This document shows positions 28,401-43,400 of a stretch of 64,000 nucleotides of DNA, one piece after another. The DNA lies in NCBI GenBank assembly GCA_004794655.1, contig SMMW01000623.1, positions 682,001 to 746,000 of the forward strand, given 5' to 3'. The notes beneath the pieces were generated by a model. That model made no database searches. It had not been told where the DNA came from and saw nothing but the letters and a program-made list of their open reading frames with translations. The translations under genes were made by a program, and so were the position numbers. This DNA comes from Marisa cornuarietis (taxonomy: Eukaryota; Mollusca; Gastropoda; Architaenioglossa; Ampullariidae). Within the stretch, counting starts at the first letter, position 1. Each line of letters opens with the position of its first letter.

Positions 28401-31400
28401 CATGGATGTAATCTGAGTGCTGTGTGAGGAATCCATGGATGTAATATGAATGCTGTGTGAGGAATCCATGGATGTAATATGAGTGCTGTGTAAGGAATCC
28501 ATCAATGTAATATGAGTGCTGTGTGAGGAATCCATGGATGTAATATGAGTGCTCTGTAAGAAATCCATGGATGTAATATGAGTGCTGTGTGAGGAATCCA
28601 TGGATGTAACATGAGTGCTGTGTAAGGAATCCATGGATGTAATATGAATGCTCTGTAAGAAATCCATGGATGTAATGTGAGTGCTGTGTGAGGATGTAAA
28701 CTATGGTCATTATAGAACGTGTGTAAGGAACCCAGGGGATGTAAACTATGGTCATTATAGAACGTGTGTGTACAAGGTAGTGGATTCTGTCCCTTGTTTG
28801 AAACAGACGGCATTCAGAGTAAAATCCTACAGATAGACTGGACTGTCATCTCATATTTGTTTTTAAAACAGTGGAAATTGCTCTATTTGTTTTGTGTTTA
28901 TCTCTGTTAAAAATGTTAAAAGTCATGTTGTGTTTGACACTGTGACATCAGGGTGCAGTGTGTGCTGATGAAAGAATGACCGATACATGTATTTTACCTG
29001 ATTACAGCTACGAGTGCTGGCATATGACTCTAAGTATCCCAACGACACGGCTGAGGCAACAGTCAACATCACCATTTTAAGGGACGAATACGCACCAGAG
29101 TTCTACCCATCTCCTATCAATAAGACCATCGAGGAGACTCTGCCTATAGGCAGCCTTGTCACCATTGTTAATGCTACTGATAAAAACCCGAAGGTGAACA
29201 AGTTTATTAAGCTCACTTTGTTCATCTGCATTCAGTATCATTAAATAGTTTACCTTTCTCTTCCTCCATTCCTTTCAGTCTTTCTTACCAGCTGCCCACT
29301 TGCTTCTTGTCTTTCAGGCTCTATACAGGTGACTAAGTTTGGCCATCTTTTCTTGGTGGAGTAGCAGAATCAAGTGTGCAAATTTAGTCCTTATAAAACA
29401 TAAATCATTTGACAGCATGTAAGTGAGTGTATAAATCAGTTGACAGTTTAACTGAGTGGAAAGTAAGAAATCCAGCACAAGCATTCAATCATTCCATGTG
29501 CTCAGTCAGTGCTCAGTGATGTGAACCAATGTAGAAACACTCAATGCCTGGCAAACAATTTTTTTCTGGGGGTGGGGGAACACTGGCAGTTCAGGGCCAG
29601 GAGGAGACATCAGTTCAGGTGGTTCAGTTTGAAGATGTGTTGATCTGCTGTTTACCTCACCAGTATTGTAGACGGAAATGAATAGATTTATTGTGAGCCT
29701 CCAGTTGTTGTGGCCTTAAGTGTCATACTGAAATATTCTCCCCACTCCCCTGTTAAGTGTCATACTGAAATATTCTACACGCTCTCCTGTTAAGTATCAT
29801 ACTAAAGTATTCTCCTCACTCACCTATTAAGTGCCCTACTGAAATATTTTCCCCACTCCCCTGTTAAGTGCCATACTGAAATATTCTACACGCTCTCCTG
29901 TTAAGTATCATACTAAAGTATTCTCCTCACTAACCTATTAAGTGCCCTACTGAAATATTCTCCCCACTCCCCTGTTAAGTGCCATACTGAAATATTCTCC
30001 CCACTCCCCTGTTAAGTGCCATACTGAAATATTCTCCCCACTCCCTTGTTTCAGAAAAATTTCAGCCATGAATGTTGTATGTTGTTTTATTTTATATAAT
30101 ACAATAAGGAAATCTACCGCCTTATTTCTAAATTTGTTTCTGTTTTATTTTACAATTTATTTGCACTTATTTTTAAAAGTTTCAGGTGGTTTTAAAATAA
30201 ATATTTGATTTATTGGGTGAGTTCAAGTGTTGAGTCTTAGTTGTAGACTCTGCTCTTAGAATATATTACAGTCAGCTTTATGGTGACTAGATTTATCATG
30301 GAATCAGGAATTTAACTCTTTCTTGTAGGACACAGTGAAATACTCTGCTGTTCAAAATGCTGATGCTCTGGCTCTCTTCTCTGTGGATTCTGCTGGTTCC
30401 ATCCGTGTTCAGTCAAGCCTCTATGGCCTCCCAAAGGATCAATACCAGGTACATTTTTAGGAAATTTCAGGTACCAACTAGTTCCTTGCAAATCTCTAAC
30501 ATTTTATTTGATTCTGACATTTAAATTATTTGAAAATATTCAAAGCATGATAACATCACGGAAACTGACTTTGTGGAGATCTTCAGGTAAAGATTGATTA
30601 GTTTATGGAGTCTGGGAAATTATTTCCTCTCCCCGTCTTTTCCTGGCTTCGTTTTCTTTTTAATGTATCTTATTCTGTTTTCACAACTCTATGCCTTGGG
30701 CTTTTCAATGTAATATGTTTGGAGCTTTCATTGTGAGATAAACATGTTTACATTATTTATTTATTTATTTATATATTTATTTTTATTATGTAGCAAATAA
30801 TTTAAACTGTCTTCACAGAGTTTTTTGTTATTCATCTGAGGATGGTGGTAAAAAGAGGTGCAGTATTTTGTAACATTCCAGAATAACAACTTACCCCAAA
30901 ATTGCTTTAGTTACTGGTAAATAATCGCATTAAAGTGACTTGAGATTACTCTGTGTGTGTATATATATATATAGATATTTTTACTGGTGAGTAATATGTT
31001 CAGTCTGAGTAATCATTGGTTACTGCCTGTCTGTTGAGTAACTGATTTGTTCTGACAGTAATTACAACAGTCCTCTGGTGTATATCCACAAAGAATGATG
31101 ATGTGTGTTAGATCAAATTATATTTGTTTATAATTTTATACAATTGCTATAGTTAAGCATAGAATCAACTTTAAGAATCATAAGAACCCCGTAGAAATAT
31201 TGCAGAGATGTTGTATTTCAGTTGGTAGTTATTGGAACAGACAGTGGAGTCCAACCCAAGACAGGAAGTGTAAATGTCTTTATCACTGTCAACCGCTACC
31301 CTGGAGCCCCAGATATTCGACCCAATCCTTGTCAAGCACAGATCACTGAGAACATTCCTGTTGGTGCTCCTCTACCATTCACATTCAGCAGCATTGATGT

Positions 31401-34400
31401 TAGGACTGCAGTAAGTATTACATTGCTAAGGGTTAGCAGTGATGTTAGGACTGCAGTCAGTATTACATTGCTAAACAAACAGAGTTATCAGTGATGTTAG
31501 GACTGGTAGTCAGTATTACATTGCTAAACAAACAGAGTTAGCATTGATGTTAGGACTGCAGTCAGTATTACATTGCTAAACAAACAGAGTTAGCATTGAT
31601 GTTAGGACTGCAGTCAGTATTACATTGCTAAACAAACAGAGTTATCAGTGATGTTAGGACTGGTAGTCAGTATTACATTGCTAAACAAACAGAGTTAGCA
31701 TTGATGTTAGGACTGCAGTCAGTATTACATTGCTAAACAAACAGAGTTAGCATTGATGTTAGGACTGCAGTCAGTATTACATTGCTAAACAAACAGAGTT
31801 AGCAGTGATGTTAGGACTGGTAGTCAGTATTACATTGCTAAACAAACAGAGTTAGCAGTGATGTTAGGACTGGTAGTCAGTATTACATTGCTAAACAAAC
31901 AGAGTTAGCAGTGATGTTAGGACTGCAGTCAGTATTACATTGCTAAACAGTTAGCAGTGATGTTAGGACTGCAGTCAGTATTACATTGCTAAACAAACAG
32001 AGTTAGCAGTGATGTTAGGACTGGTAGTCAGTATTACATTGCTAAACAAACAGAGTTAGCAGTGATGTTAGGACTGGTAGTCAGTATTACATTGCTAAAC
32101 AAACAGGGTTAGCAGTGATGTTAGGACTGGTAGTCACAATGCTGTAGAGATATAGACGTGCAGTATATTACTGATAGTAATATCAGTACAGGCTAGCATT
32201 CTTTACAAATGGGAGAGCAAAGTGTGTAGATTGTTCCAACAATATTCAGTTGTTAAAAGGCTGTTAACCAAGGGTTTTTAGACGTTCAGAACAGTTTTTT
32301 TGAAAGAACTTTCTTTATGTTTGGTGTAACCCTAAGCCCAATGTTTCAATTTTTTCTCTTTGTTCAGTGCCTTAATGAAATTATTGCTATATGGTATGAA
32401 CTAATTACATTAATTTATAACTGAAATATTCACAACTTCTTTTTCAACTTTTCATGTTCTTGCCCAAGAAATGTTCTAATGATTCTAGGGTGTGGTACGT
32501 TATCGGGTATCTGGAGACTATCCGGCGCAGTCCATCTTTGCTGTCAATAACGTAACAGGGGTCGTAACAACTTTACTTAATCTACGCACCCAGACCCTAG
32601 GCGACACAAGATATTATGTAAGTAAAGTTTGTAACCAGATCTTGGCAACACAAATGTTGAGATCCCATTTACTTTGTAAATATTCATGATACTTATGTCA
32701 CATGGCACACGTACCATCTTCATGCAATAAAAGAGTTCAACATGGTGTGCATTACAGTCAGCAAGAGTAGAGAGTGCATGAGACCTCACACAGTAATACC
32801 AGTACAGGCCTGTAACATCGTGTGCATTACAGTCAGCAAAGATCAGAGTGATTCTCTTTCTCCTTCTGTAATGCGTGAGACCTCACATAGTAATATCAGT
32901 ACAGGCCTGTAACATGGTGTGCATTACAGTCAGCAGAGATCAGAGTGATTCTCTTTCTCCTTCTGTAATGCGTGAGACCTCACATAGTAATATCAGTACA
33001 GGCCTGTAACATGGTGTGCATTACAGTCAGCAGAGATCAGAGTGATTCTCTTTCTCCTTCTGTAATGCGTGAGACCTCACATAGTAATATCAGTACAGGC
33101 CTGTAACATGGTGTGCATTACAGTCAGCAGAGATCAGAGTGATTCTATTTCTCCTTCTGTAATGCGTGAGACCTCACATAGTAATATCAGTACAGGCCTG
33201 TAACATGGTGTGCATTACAGTCATCAAGAGTAGAGAGTGCATGAGACCTCACACAGTAATATCAGTACAGGCCTGTAACATCGTGTGCATTACAGTCAGC
33301 AAAGATCAGAGTGATTCTATTTCTCCTTCTGTAATGCATGAGACCTCTCACAGTCACAAGCATGTCTCCAATATGGTGCATATTCAGAAAAATCTTCTAT
33401 TTTAATTAGTTTATTTGAAAACACCTGCATGCTGACATGAATACATTGACATGCACACACATGCTCATAAGAGTGATTATGCACTATATAAATCACACAG
33501 TTATTATTATTATTATTACATTCTGCATGCAAGTTCAAGGAACAGGAAGGCTCACATACGGGGCAGAGAAACAATTCTGTTATCTCATTCATGTTAAGTA
33601 AGATTTATATCCAGCAGTATGTGTTCACCAATATGTCTGTCATGGGTAGTTATCCATCCTGTTACCTTATGGCTTGACTTTATTTCATCTGGTCTCATTT
33701 CCAGCTTCGAGTCGTTGCCTATGACACACTGAGGCCTGACCAGCGGCAGAGTTCTGTCCTTTGCACTATTGATGTCATGCGCAATCCAAACCAGCCTGTC
33801 TGGCCTCTTGGGCCGTACGTCATAACCATTTCCGAAAATCAGCCATACATCAGCAGCATACTCAACATCAGTGCTACAGATGCAGATGCAGATGTAAGCA
33901 TTTCTCTAACCTCACTTTATTGAGCGAGTAAAGAATGCAGTGGGATGTTTGAGTATGGGAGAAGGTAGACACAACTCACTGAAATTATGAATTAGACATC
34001 CACATTTAGGATTTTTGTTTCAGGATGTTATCTCCTACAGAATTGTGGATGAACAATACCAGCGAGACCTGAGCGCTGGACCATCTCAGTACTTTTTGAT
34101 TGACACTGGCACCGGAAATCTACAGCTTGCAAGTTCTGTTAAAACCAACAACATCAACACATTTGTGGTTTGTGTCATTTCTGTAGTCTTTTTATCTTCT
34201 ACATTTATTGTCTTCTCAAATATGTTTTCTTCACCTGTAACTTCAGTTTTCCTTCAGATCAAGCAGTCTGTCAATGAGGGTATTTTTAGTTCTGTCCTAT
34301 GGCAACATCCAAGCAGTCTTTAGCAGCTTTTGCAAGTGCTGTACACAAACTAAAAAGCCGGAGAATTGCTTTTGTACCTTGTGTTGATAAGTGGTATTGA

Positions 34401-37400
34401 AATGGGAGAGCAATTTGATTGAATATGTAGTTTGATACAGTGTGTATATTTTGTGTAGTTTGATACAATGTGTATATTTTGTGTAGTTTGATACAGTGTG
34501 TATATTTTGTGTAGTTTGATACAATGTGTATATTTTGTGTAGTTTGATACAGTGTGTATATTTTGTGTAGTTTGATACAGTGTGTATATTTTGTGTAGTT
34601 TGATACAATGTGTATATTTTGTGTAGTTTGATACAATGTGTATATTTTGTGTAGTTTGATACAGTGTGTATATTTTGTGTAGTTTGATACAATGTGTATA
34701 TTTTGTGTAGTTTGATACAATGTGTATATTTTGTGTAGTTTGATACAGTGTGTATATTTTGTGTGCAGCTGTTGGTGGCAGCATGTGACAACGGTCGCCC
34801 TCAGAAGTGCGCCAACACAACAGTTACTGTCAACATCAACAGAATCATACCTCGACCAGTCTGTGCTTCGACCAACTTTGCCAACACCATTGATGAAAAT
34901 GCCAAGTCAGGCTCAGTTGTGCTGCAGATTATTGCCCAGACTACAGGCACTTCTGTAGGTTCTTTCAATTCTGTATTCTTGTTGGCACACCTGATGCTTT
35001 TGTTATAAACTGATATGTTTTATGCTGTAAAATTTACATCTTTTGAAAGCTAGAGCAACATGAACATTGGTGGGAGTACATGATGAATGTATGTATATGC
35101 ATGCATGTGTGTGCCTGCATGCTTGTTCACAATGTGCAGGTGTATTTTAAACTTGTTGCAGGTGGGTCTGCAATATGAGCTCATCTACCCCAATGCTATT
35201 GCCCTCAACATTGACAAGAATAGCGGCAACATAACCTTGGCTGAAGACATAAAAGACGATGCTGAGACCTTGATCACAGTGAGTTAATTGCTGTTCACCA
35301 CTTGCCCACGTCTCCGTTGTCAGTGACTGTCATTATCACATTCTGTTGTCTGCTTCGCGTCTTCATTCTGGGACCACAGTCTAGCAGAGTTGTTCACTAA
35401 TATATGTTTTCACTCCATATTCTAGTCAATTTCTTTTCTGTTGGATTTTCTTGTACACTAAAGCTTTATCCAGTCCTGTCTATAGGACAGTAATAGTGAC
35501 CACAGTTTTCAGTGTTGTGATGTTGGAGCATATTTATTTTTCAATAAGTTGCCTCAGGCACAAGTTTTATCCTTTGTCTGAAGTCAGATGCCAGTTAAAA
35601 ACGCTCTTAACCAGAAATATTTTTGAATACCTGATTGTTTAGAAATTTGTTTATACGACCTTCTTGTACATGAGCAAGACTGCAGTTTAGTTTTAGTTTT
35701 AGACTGATTTTAGTTCTGCATTCAATACAGTACAGCCATACTATCTAGTATTGAGACTTACTGCAGATTTCAATCTTGCACATCAATTGGTTTATTGAAT
35801 TTTGTTACTTGCAGACAGAAAAGGGCTTTTGTAACGTGTCATTATTCTGATATTGTTATTACAAGCAATGATGTCGATCACCCCTGTTGTATATATCCTG
35901 TGTACACAGACAGTTGTGAAAGTAGTGAGGATAATAGTTATATGGTTACTATGAAAACTGGATCTCCACAGGGTTGTTGTGTATCACCTGTTGTATACTG
36001 TGTGCACAGACACTTGGGAAAGTTCTGAGGATAATAGCTATAAGGTTACTATGAAAACTGGATCTCCACAGGGCTGTTGTCTATCACCCCTGTTGTATCC
36101 TGTGTACACAGACAGTTGTGAAAGTACTGAGGATAATAGTTATCTGGTTACTATGAAAACTGGATCTCCACAGGGCTGTTGTGTATCACTCCTGTTGTAT
36201 ACTGTGTGCACAGACAGTTGTGAAAGTTCTGAGGATAATAGCTATATGGTTACTATAAAAACTATCTATCACCTGTTGTATATCATACAGACAGCTGCAG
36301 AAGTACTGAGGATAATAGTTATATGGTTACTATGAAAACTGGATCTCCACAGGGCTGTTGTCTATCACCCCTGTTGTATATCATACAGACAGCTGCAGAA
36401 GTACCGAGGAGAAAAGTTATATTGTTACTACAAACACTGGATCTCTAGACAGCTGTTGTGTATCACCCCTGTTGTACATCATGTACACCAACAGCTACAG
36501 AAGTACTGAGGATAATCGCTATGGTGTTCATTTGTTAGATGATACCACATTGTTGACTTTGTTGCAGGAGCATAAGCAAGATCATGGCAATGCATTACCA
36601 AATCTTGTACACTAGTGTCATGAGAATTTTCTGGAATTAAATGTAGACAAGGCTAAAGAGATAAGCATAGACTTCTGAAACATAAAAGAAGGCGCTGTTG
36701 TTTCAAGTCTAATACATGATAAGCCTGTTGAGCTGCTGACATCTTCAGGTAACTAGGCCCTGTTTTTGATTACCAACTTAGAAGGGATGTAAACACGGAA
36801 CGTATGGCTAAATGTGGCCAGAAAAAGAATATATATAACTTCTTCACAAGCTGAACAGTGACCTTGAGGTGTTGTTACCACTCGTTCATTGACAGTCTCA
36901 TATCTTTTTGCTTTATGCTGCTTCTGCAGTCTGTCTGTTCATGATAACAACAGTTTGAGCAACATTGTCAATATGTGTTCTAAGGTAATTGGTGTCAGGC
37001 AAAGGGACAAAGTTTCACACATTTAGTTTATACCAGAACACATGCTAGCAGGAGAATTTTTGTTTTATTAAGCTCAGATAAGAGGTACGCTATGTCTGTA
37101 TGCAGAAGTAACAGGCATTTGAAATCATTTGTTCGCTCAGCAGTCCAGCTGCTCAACCAAAGAGCAGAATGAATGGCCTTAACTAACAGAATTGTTAGTT
37201 GTGTGTCTGCGTGCATGCATGTGCACATGGGTGTGTCATTTTGTAGGCGTGTCTTAAGAATGGTCGAGTGTCAGATTGCATTTTTGTAAAGTTTCCTATG
37301 ATGCACAGTCTGAGTATAATTAATTGCTGTCTGGGATTAATAAAGTTAGTCATTGTCGTTGTCATTTTTGTGAGCCAAATAGTTGTGTATTAGACAACTG

Positions 37401-40400
37401 AAGGCTTTTTGTGGTAAACTCTCAACACACAGAAGTAAAAATGGTAGGTAGTGTATATCTTTGCTTTCTATCTGACTACAGGTGCAAGTCAGGGTATATG
37501 ACCCCAACACACCTGCGGGTGCTGTCATTTGTACTGGCACTATCTTCATCCAGCGTAACCTCAACAGTCCTGTGCTGACAGAAGACGTTTATAGGGTGAC
37601 CATCTCAGAGTACCACCCTGTGCTGGAGTCAGTACTGAACCTCACAGCTGTTGATGCTGATGGGGTGAGAACGACTCTTGAAGATATGAACTTCTGTAGA
37701 GCCATGAACATCAACAGTATTCACAAATTATTTTTTTTGACATTCAACAGGCACCCGGGGCTAGTTGCATAACATGTTTCTAAAATTCAAAACTGAAGTT
37801 TATAACCTTTTTTTGATAATAGCTCCCCTTTAGATGCAGTGTATAAGCACACACCAAAATGTGCTGAGAGGAATGAAAGTCTGGCTGAAGCAGTTTTATC
37901 ATATTTAAAACTATTTTGCTTTAAAAAAAAATTCTAAAAATGTATTGTGCAGTGTTTCAAGAAACCTGACTATTGAAATAGATTCTAAGTGTTTAACATT
38001 AGATATGTGTCGTGCAGAGGGCCCCAGGTCACAAGAACATCATTCACACACATTTCTTTCTTTAGATTAACCTAGCATCCTTAAAGCACCAAGTGTTTTG
38101 CGATGCTACATATGTGTGTAGAGTAAGTTCCATATTGATAATCCTCTGTTATGGGCCATGCTACACCTGTGTGAATGATTCCTATGTTGAGAGCAGGCGA
38201 GGCTGTCCTTTGCTGTTTCAGCCAAATGGGTTTGGAATTCTGGCATCTGTGACTTGTGATTATGTGTGGATGGGTGGTGTTGATCTGTGTGGTGGGCAGA
38301 AGTGTACAATGGTGGTCTTGGTGCTGGTCTATAGAGATTTAATAATTAGTTGTTATTGATTTATTATTATTTATTTTTATTATTGCTTTTATTATTATTA
38401 ACAACACTATTAGCTTTGTGCCTTCTCACAGGGACAAATAAAGTTTGTATTTTAAAAATCTGTGATGTAACACCTGAGAGAGATCACACACATGTGCTGT
38501 ATGCCTCCTCCAGGACCAGATTGTATATTCTCTTGCAACATCAAGCCAGCCAGACATTGACCGCATCTTCTACCTGCATCCATTGACTGGACTTCTCTAC
38601 CTTCGCAGCTCTCTGAATGGATCTGTCATCACTCTTTACAATGTAAATATTTTGTGCCACCTTTGTGTGCATGCGCGTGCATGTGCATGCGTGTCAGCAT
38701 AAATGTAGAGAGGATGAGAGAAGGGACAGTATTTTACCCTACGTCAAATGAAAGCTAGATTATAGCAAAACAGCCAGCCCTGTAAACAGGTGCCACATGC
38801 AGAGAAAGAACAGCGTCCAAGACAAGATCTGAACCAAGGACACCCGATCCTCATTCTGTTGATGATAAGTTTTGAACCTTTGCACCACCAGACCACTTTG
38901 TGTATGTCTGTATGTAGAGGCTTGTACTTGTGGATATGTTTGCATGTGTGGGTGGTTGGTGGGTGCGTGCATGCATACAATTGTGTTTGTATGTGTGAGT
39001 GTGTGTGCGCTTGCAGGCATGTGCGCACTACAAGGAGGCAGACTGTAATCTTCACTCACTAATGTATCCAGGTACTTTCTAGTGGATGACTTTTTGTAAC
39101 AGTCCAGGTTTACACAAAGCACTTACATATAGGACGTTTACATGATTTAGAGACATTTTTCTGAGATTTTTTCTTATTTTATGTGTTTGGTATTTATTTG
39201 GAATTTAATACATTATTTGTGGACAACAGGGAATATTCAAACTAGAACGAGAAAGAAAAGGTTTAGAAGGGTAAAAGAAGTGTAAAATTATCACTACTGT
39301 AGTACTAACAACAAAAAAGAAGTCCGTTAGAAGAGGGATGGAAATGTAAGTAGAATAAGACAAGGTAACAATTTAAGTAGCATGCAGGTACCTACATTTA
39401 AGATTTAGACGAGAGTGAAAATATTCAGCAAAGAGAAGCGCTTACAGATATTTAGCATCAAACCACCAGGCAACAGGGTATGGATCACCATCCCAGAAGC
39501 TACCACCAACTGAGGTTTCACTCTGTAGACTACATTAGTGGTAAATGTTCTTTGTGCACAGATGACTGTACTTGCAACTGACCAGCGACCAGGGAGCTCT
39601 AGGAATGATTCTGCTCGAGTCTACATCACTGTTGACTTGGATGAGTACCCCATCTTCCAGCCTGCCTCCTACTCCCAGACTCTTCCAGAATACCAAGCAG
39701 TTGGTAGTTCAGTCCAAAAGGTCTTTGCCATCGACAACGACCTTAAGGTGAGTTCTCTGTCTTTGGCAACTGTTTTAAACTCATGTTCCCTGCCCCAGTC
39801 ATGAAGGAACTTGTCTTTAAATAACAGTCTTGAATGATTCTCACACTGAAGTCACTGTGAACTAGTTCTGTTTTAAGGTCATGTTCCTGTCTTCAATGAT
39901 GATCATGTTAAAGTTTCTGAAGGCAGTTGTAGACTTTTTTTCTTTTTTGCTGTAAACAGAGACTGAATTGTTAATGTATACATCTCCATGTACAAGAATG
40001 CTCATATATACTGTGTATACCTAGGCCTTTTGGAGATCCATGCACCTGCATCAGCAAAGACAAAATACATCCTTGCGTTAACATAAGCATAAACATACAC
40101 AGACACAGACACATACACATACACAGACACATACACACAGACACATACAGGTAACATGATCAAATCACAAAACACTTGTTAATTTCTGTTGTGGTTGTCT
40201 ACTACCAACAGGGGCAAATTACTTACACTGCTCAAGGTTACTTCCCTGCTGATGCATTTTTTACGGTCAATGAAACATCAGGCATCATCACCTTAGTCAG
40301 AAATCTGACCAGCGATCCTGAACTGCTACAGAGTTACCGAGTAAGATATTTCAGGCAAAAGGTTCCTTTATTTTGTGTAGCATCCAAACTGCAACATCTG

Positions 40401-43400
40401 TATAGAGCTTTCTATTATTATTATTAATACTATTGTTGTAGTAGTAGTCTACTTTCTAATATTTGAGGTTATCACTACAATGTGGTATTGTAGTCACTCA
40501 CCATTTATTACTCACGCAGTTTACAGTCCAATAGGCTCACTACTTTTGTAAACATGTCACATGTCTGCTTTATTAGGATGCAACCATGAATAATCTAGTA
40601 CTGAATGTGATGTCCATCAGGTAGTGTTTATAGTCACATATAGTCACATACAAGAATAACGTTTGTCAGGTACAGAGGCCAAACCTACTTTCAACATCCA
40701 CTGACAAAAATGATAAGAAGAGAAAATATTGAGTTGTTTATTCAGCATGCAGCACTTTTTGAATATTTCAGTCAACTTTCTTTGTCTGACAGCTACAAGT
40801 GATGGCCTATGATTCTCTAGATCCTTATCGACGAGCAGCTACCAGTGTTTTATTCACCATTCAGCGCAATCAGAATTCTCCCATCTTCTCCTCTGGTGGC
40901 AACTATGTTGTTAGTGTGAACGAGGCCGTGGCACTGGGTTATGTGGTCACCAGAGTTCAGGCCACTGACAATGATAATGTAAGTCCCCAGTGCTTCTTGA
41001 TGTCTGCTTCACAGTCTGCGGCTGATGTTCATCGTATTTGTCATCATCATGGTCATTGTTATTAGTCACCTATTTCTATGTCATCGTCATATTTATCATC
41101 ATCACTGCCTGCATCATTAATATTATCAAGGTTTTATGATAACAAAATTTATGCAAACCTTCAGAAAAAAACAACATTACCTATTTGTGGTTCTGAATTT
41201 CCTATTATTATATAAATCTTCATTTATTATTATTATTACTAATTCTGATTTAATTACCATGACATGCCAGACATCACATCCCAAAAAAGTAGTATTGAGT
41301 CTTGGTTATTACATACTACTGACGTGTTTAACAGGATTTTATATTCTGGCATAATGTGGAAGCCTGGTGTTAACGATGTGTTGGTCCACAAAACCTTTAC
41401 TTGCGACACAACAACGTTTTGGCACTTTCACAAAGATGTCTAGCACTTTTCTCAGTGGAACTCCTCCTTTTACATGAAATTGGGAGACTGTTGCCAACTC
41501 CTAACCTTTCACAAAGTTGTAGGTTCTCATATCTCAGCAAACCATTTCACAGTTTAATATCCAGAACCATGATAAATTCTTCAAAGTCAACAGTATTAAC
41601 AGTATCAGCAGCATCAGCAGTATACTTGCAATCAGTTTGTTGCTCACCTACTTTCTATTTCTTTCTATTTTGGCAAAAGTTGCTGAAGCATATTTGAAGA
41701 ATCGGCCTCATTCTAGAAGTTAACGTGGAAAATTTGTTTGAAACCAGTCCAGAGATAAACATATCTGCTGATACTGTTGTTGTCATTAAATGTCATTGGA
41801 ATATTCCTACGTGACTGCTGTTGACTGATTATGTTTTAAAGCTCTTGTCTGTATGCTGCAGGACATCGTAAGATTCAGAATTGTCACAGATCAGGACAAT
41901 GGAGCAGGGTTGTTTTTCCTGGATCCTCAGACTGGAAATTTCAGTGTGCGCGGCCTACTAATCAGCAGACCAGCGGGCCAGAATCAGTACAGGGTGCGTC
42001 AGCGTTTCTTTCTCAGTGACTTGTAAACAGCCCCTGAACTATGTACTAGTCGTGAATGTGACAAATATTGTCAACAAAAAATATTATCTTTCTGTGACGT
42101 TATTATCAGAAAATTATTTTCTTCAGAAACCGTATAATTAGTGGCTTTGTGGCAAATCTTCACGAGCTAGATATGCTCATAGGTTTTGTGGTATGTTATG
42201 TTACAAACTTATTATTAAGAGTTAGATGAGCAAATACAGTTTTGTGTTTTTGTAGTTTACGTGTATATCATCACAGCAAATAATAACAAGGTCATGTAAG
42301 AGTAGTTTAGTAGTTACAATCCTAAGTCATGTCTAAGAGAGACTGTAGGATTAAAAACATTTAGTAGACAGATCCAAACTGTGTGAGAGCTTTCCTGGTG
42401 TTACTTGTGATCCCTGATTCATATTATTTATTTCCTCTGTTTCTGTAGTTCACTGTAGAGGCATCAGATGGACGTGGCAACACCGCTAACGCTCAGTTGA
42501 CCGTGAATATTATCGCTTCTACATTGGATCAGCCTCCCAGATTCAGCGGGACATACAATCCACTCATCTCAATTTACCAGCCTGTGTCATCTGCTGTACA
42601 GACCGTGGCATGTACAGACCCTGACATCCCTGCAGCGCAGGTATTCAGTTTCCTCAGTTACATTACGAATATGTATCGGTCACCTTCCATCGATGCAAAA
42701 GCTGTTAAACCTTCATCCACTCATCAGTGCAATAGCTTTTAAATCAGCATCTACCTATGCAAAAGTTTGTGATTTACTTACAGTCCTGTGTTGCCTACAG
42801 ACAGAAGCTGATTTTGGCTTCCGTTTGAAAAAGAGTTGTAACAAAACATTTTGGATTAACTTTGACCTGTATGGCAGAGACCAGTTAAGTAAGTAACCCA
42901 GAACAAGTTATAAGTTAAATGTGTTTTTGTCACAGGTGGCTGCTCGAATCCGCTACAGGCTTAAGGACTATGCCCCAGACAGCAGATTTTTCAGTCTCAA
43001 CAGTGATACAGGAGTGATTTCCCTTCAGCAGACTTTAATAAATGACACTGCCTACACAATAACATACACAGTAAGTTTTTTATGATTTAAAAAAATCTTA
43101 TAGATGGCATGTAGACAGAGAATTTCGGTATGCTCTGAGAGAACTTTTAATTTTTTTTTTGTTTACATCTTGTTATGAAATAGAGAGTATGAGGAAACAA
43201 CACATGGGATTCTTTGCTGGATCTTGGTATTAAATGATGGGAAAGGCTCTAGAGACTGCAATCCTCTGTTGCAGCTCGTTATTGAGTGCTACGACCTCCA
43301 AAACCCAGGCCTGACTGCTGAGACAGTGGTTCCTGTATCTGTCAAACGCAACCCAAACTGCCCGGTCTTCAGGGGTGCCCCCTACGCAATTACCATCACT

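Noticed and set aside
28183..28755. Minus-strand open frame of 190 codons with HGFLTQHS-type repeats
   Set aside because: The 33-bp minisatellite is a multiple of three without stops; no domain.
34286..34820. Minus-strand open frames of 144-164 codons
   Set aside because: Products of the 28-bp minisatellite in all three frames.
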